Assembly: GCA_903839795.1 (NCBI GenBank)
Contig: CAIMDR010000029.1
Coordinates: 1 to 7,371, forward strand
DNA: 7,371 bases
Direction: 5' to 3'
Origin: an uncultured Methylococcaceae bacterium
GTDB taxonomy: Bacteria; Pseudomonadota; Gammaproteobacteria; Methylococcales; Methylomonadaceae
In this document: one piece after another, positions 6,783 to 7,371 of the stretch
Layout: every line of letters starts with the position of its first letter
Numbering within the stretch: the stretch's first letter is position 1
Translations under genes and position numbers: made by a program
Notes under the pieces: generated by a model
The model's database searches: none
Told to the model about the DNA's origin: nothing
The model's input: the letters and a program-made list of their open reading frames with translations, nothing else

Positions 6783-6800
6783 CTCGAATTTTTCATTTTT
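6759..6800 (+). terminator. Hairpin B plus T-tracts between the CitG-like gene and fae (possible intrinsic terminator)
   Basis: The arms GAGCGAATA (6759-6767) and TATTAGCTC (6777-6785) pair with one mismatch (6763/6781) around a 9-base loop. Three bases later come two T-tracts (6789-6793 and 6796-6801). It looks like an intrinsic terminator, though the AT-rich stem is weak. It could end the mch operon so that fae is transcribed separately, or act as an attenuator. Confidence 0.4.
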
Positions 6801-6807
6801 TCTTCAT

Positions 6808-6811
6808 AAGG
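6808..6811 (+). promoter_or_regulatory. Ribosome binding site AAGG of fae
   Basis: AAGG within TAAGGT ends 10 bases before ATG 6822. It is the only purine-rich match in the leader and agrees with the family N-terminus MAKINKV. Confidence 0.6.
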
Positions 6812-6821
6812 TATATTTAAC

Positions 6822-7340
6822 ATGGCAAAGATTAATAAAGTATTAATTGGTGAGTCTTTAGTTGGCGAAGGCAACGAGATTGCACATATCGATTTGATGG
6901 TAGGACCCCGTGGTTCAGCTGCTGAGTCTGCATTTGCAAACGCATTAACAAACAACAAAGACGGTTTTTCTACTTTGTTAGCTGTTGTTGCTCCTAACCT
7001 GATGGTTAAGCCTGCAACTATCTTATTCAACAAAGTAACCATCAAAGGTTCTAAACAAGCTGTTCAAATGTTTGGTCCTGCTCAACGTGCTGTTGCTATG
7101 GCTGTTGCTGATTGTGTTGAAGACGGTACAATCCCTGCTGACGAAGCTGATGATTTATTCATCTCTGTTGGTGTATTCATTCACTGGCAAGCAGAAGACG
7201 ATGCGTTGATTGAAAAATTCAACTATCAAGCAACCAAAGAAGCTCTGAAACGCGCTATCGCCGGTTCACCAACTGCTGCTGAAGTTGTAGCTGCAAAATC
7301 AACTGCTAAACATCCGTTCGCAGTTAACAACGAAGGTTAA
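6822..7340 (+). CDS. fae: 5,6,7,8-tetrahydromethanopterin hydro-lyase (formaldehyde-activating enzyme)
   Basis: Fae catalyses condensation of formaldehyde with H4MPT to methylene-H4MPT, the entry step of the pathway and the main formaldehyde detoxification step in the cytoplasm; the M. extorquens enzyme is a homopentamer. The 172-residue length matches bacterial Fae. Recognisable blocks are [18 protein letters not shown] (15-32), with H22 the counterpart of the histidine proposed as catalytic, [17 protein letters not shown] (44-60), [14 protein letters not shown] (82-95), IPADEADDL and VGVFIHWQA. It is the full-length form, not one of the short or fused Fae-like paralogues. Codons are strongly restricted (GCT and GTT for Ala and Val, AAC for Asn, GGT for Gly), unlike the mixed use in the upstream genes; this is the expected mark of a very abundant protein. 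A 70 bp gap with hairpins precedes it and a palindrome follows. Confidence 0.98.
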   Translation: MAKINKVLIGESLVGEGNEIAHIDLMVGPRGSAAESAFANALTNNKDGFSTLLAVVAPNLMVKPATILFNKVTIKGSKQAVQMFGPAQRAVAMAVADCVEDGTIPADEADDLFISVGVFIHWQAEDDALIEKFNYQATKEALKRAIAGSPTAAEVVAAKSTAKHPFAVNNEG

Positions 7341-7351
7341 TTCCTTGACTT

Positions 7352-7371
7352 GATGCGTTAACGCATCTTGT
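7352..7371 (+). terminator. Palindromic hairpin after fae, probable terminator cut by the window end
   Basis: A perfect 16-base palindrome (7352-7367) folds as GATGCG / CGCATC around a TTAA loop, 11 bases after the fae stop, followed by TTGT at the edge. The downstream T-tract cannot be fully seen. Placement right after a highly expressed gene favours a terminator; a palindromic operator is the alternative. Confidence 0.45.

Noticed and set aside
6812..6817. TATATT as a -10 box for fae
   Set aside because: It lies 4 bases before the ATG and directly after the AAGG ribosome site; a start from it would fall inside the coding region and lose the RBS.
1..7371. Mobile elements, CRISPR arrays, tRNA/rRNA genes, defence systems
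   Set aside because: Searched by eye on both strands; no transposase, spaced repeats, clover-leaf sequences or defence genes were seen.

Overview
The window is a compact one-carbon (C1) metabolism island of the tetrahydromethanopterin (H4MPT)-linked formaldehyde oxidation pathway, with every gene on the + strand. Two genes are recognised with high confidence: mch (methenyl-H4MPT cyclohydrolase) and fae (formaldehyde-activating enzyme). A beta-RFAP synthase gene for H4MPT biosynthesis sits at the left edge. H4MPT enzymes in bacteria are typical of methylotrophs. The moderate base composition (judged by eye), the gene order and the protein style fit a gammaproteobacterial methanotroph (Methylococcales). 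That taxonomic placement is inference, because no rRNA, methane monooxygenase or other taxon marker is present.

Layout: (1) 55-1017, beta-RFAP synthase, GTG start, with a TATAAT box just upstream. (2) 1097-2470, a CorA-type two-helix membrane protein with an extra N-terminal region resembling the MgtE N domain and with GMS in place of the family's GMN signature. (3) A short hairpin at 2496-2521, then an apparent operon: 2544-3644 ATP-grasp ligase, 3634-4617 mch (11 bp overlap), 4630-4980 DUF3147-like four-helix membrane protein, 4983-5876 RimK-like ATP-grasp ligase, 5873-6751 CitG/MdcB-like protein (ATGA overlap). (4) A 70 bp gap with two overlapping, mutually exclusive hairpins, then fae at 6822-7340, whose codon use looks like that of a very highly expressed gene, followed by a palindrome that is probably the start of its terminator.

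How the genes fit together: Fae condenses formaldehyde with H4MPT to methylene-H4MPT. A dehydrogenase not in this window oxidises that to methenyl-H4MPT. Mch hydrolyses it to formyl-H4MPT, which the formyltransferase/hydrolase complex (also absent here) converts to formate via methylofuran. The beta-RFAP synthase makes the first committed H4MPT side-chain intermediate. The two ATP-grasp proteins and the CitG-like protein correspond, as far as I recall, to the conserved but poorly characterised 'orf17', 'orf7' and 'orf5' genes of bacterial C1 islands. They are best explained as enzymes completing H4MPT and/or methylofuran. The most interesting open questions are the real substrates of these three enzymes, the role of the small membrane protein inside the operon, and the CorA-like protein with a diverged selectivity signature. 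I see no mobile elements, CRISPR arrays, tRNA or rRNA genes, and no gene-free stretch longer than about 80 bases.
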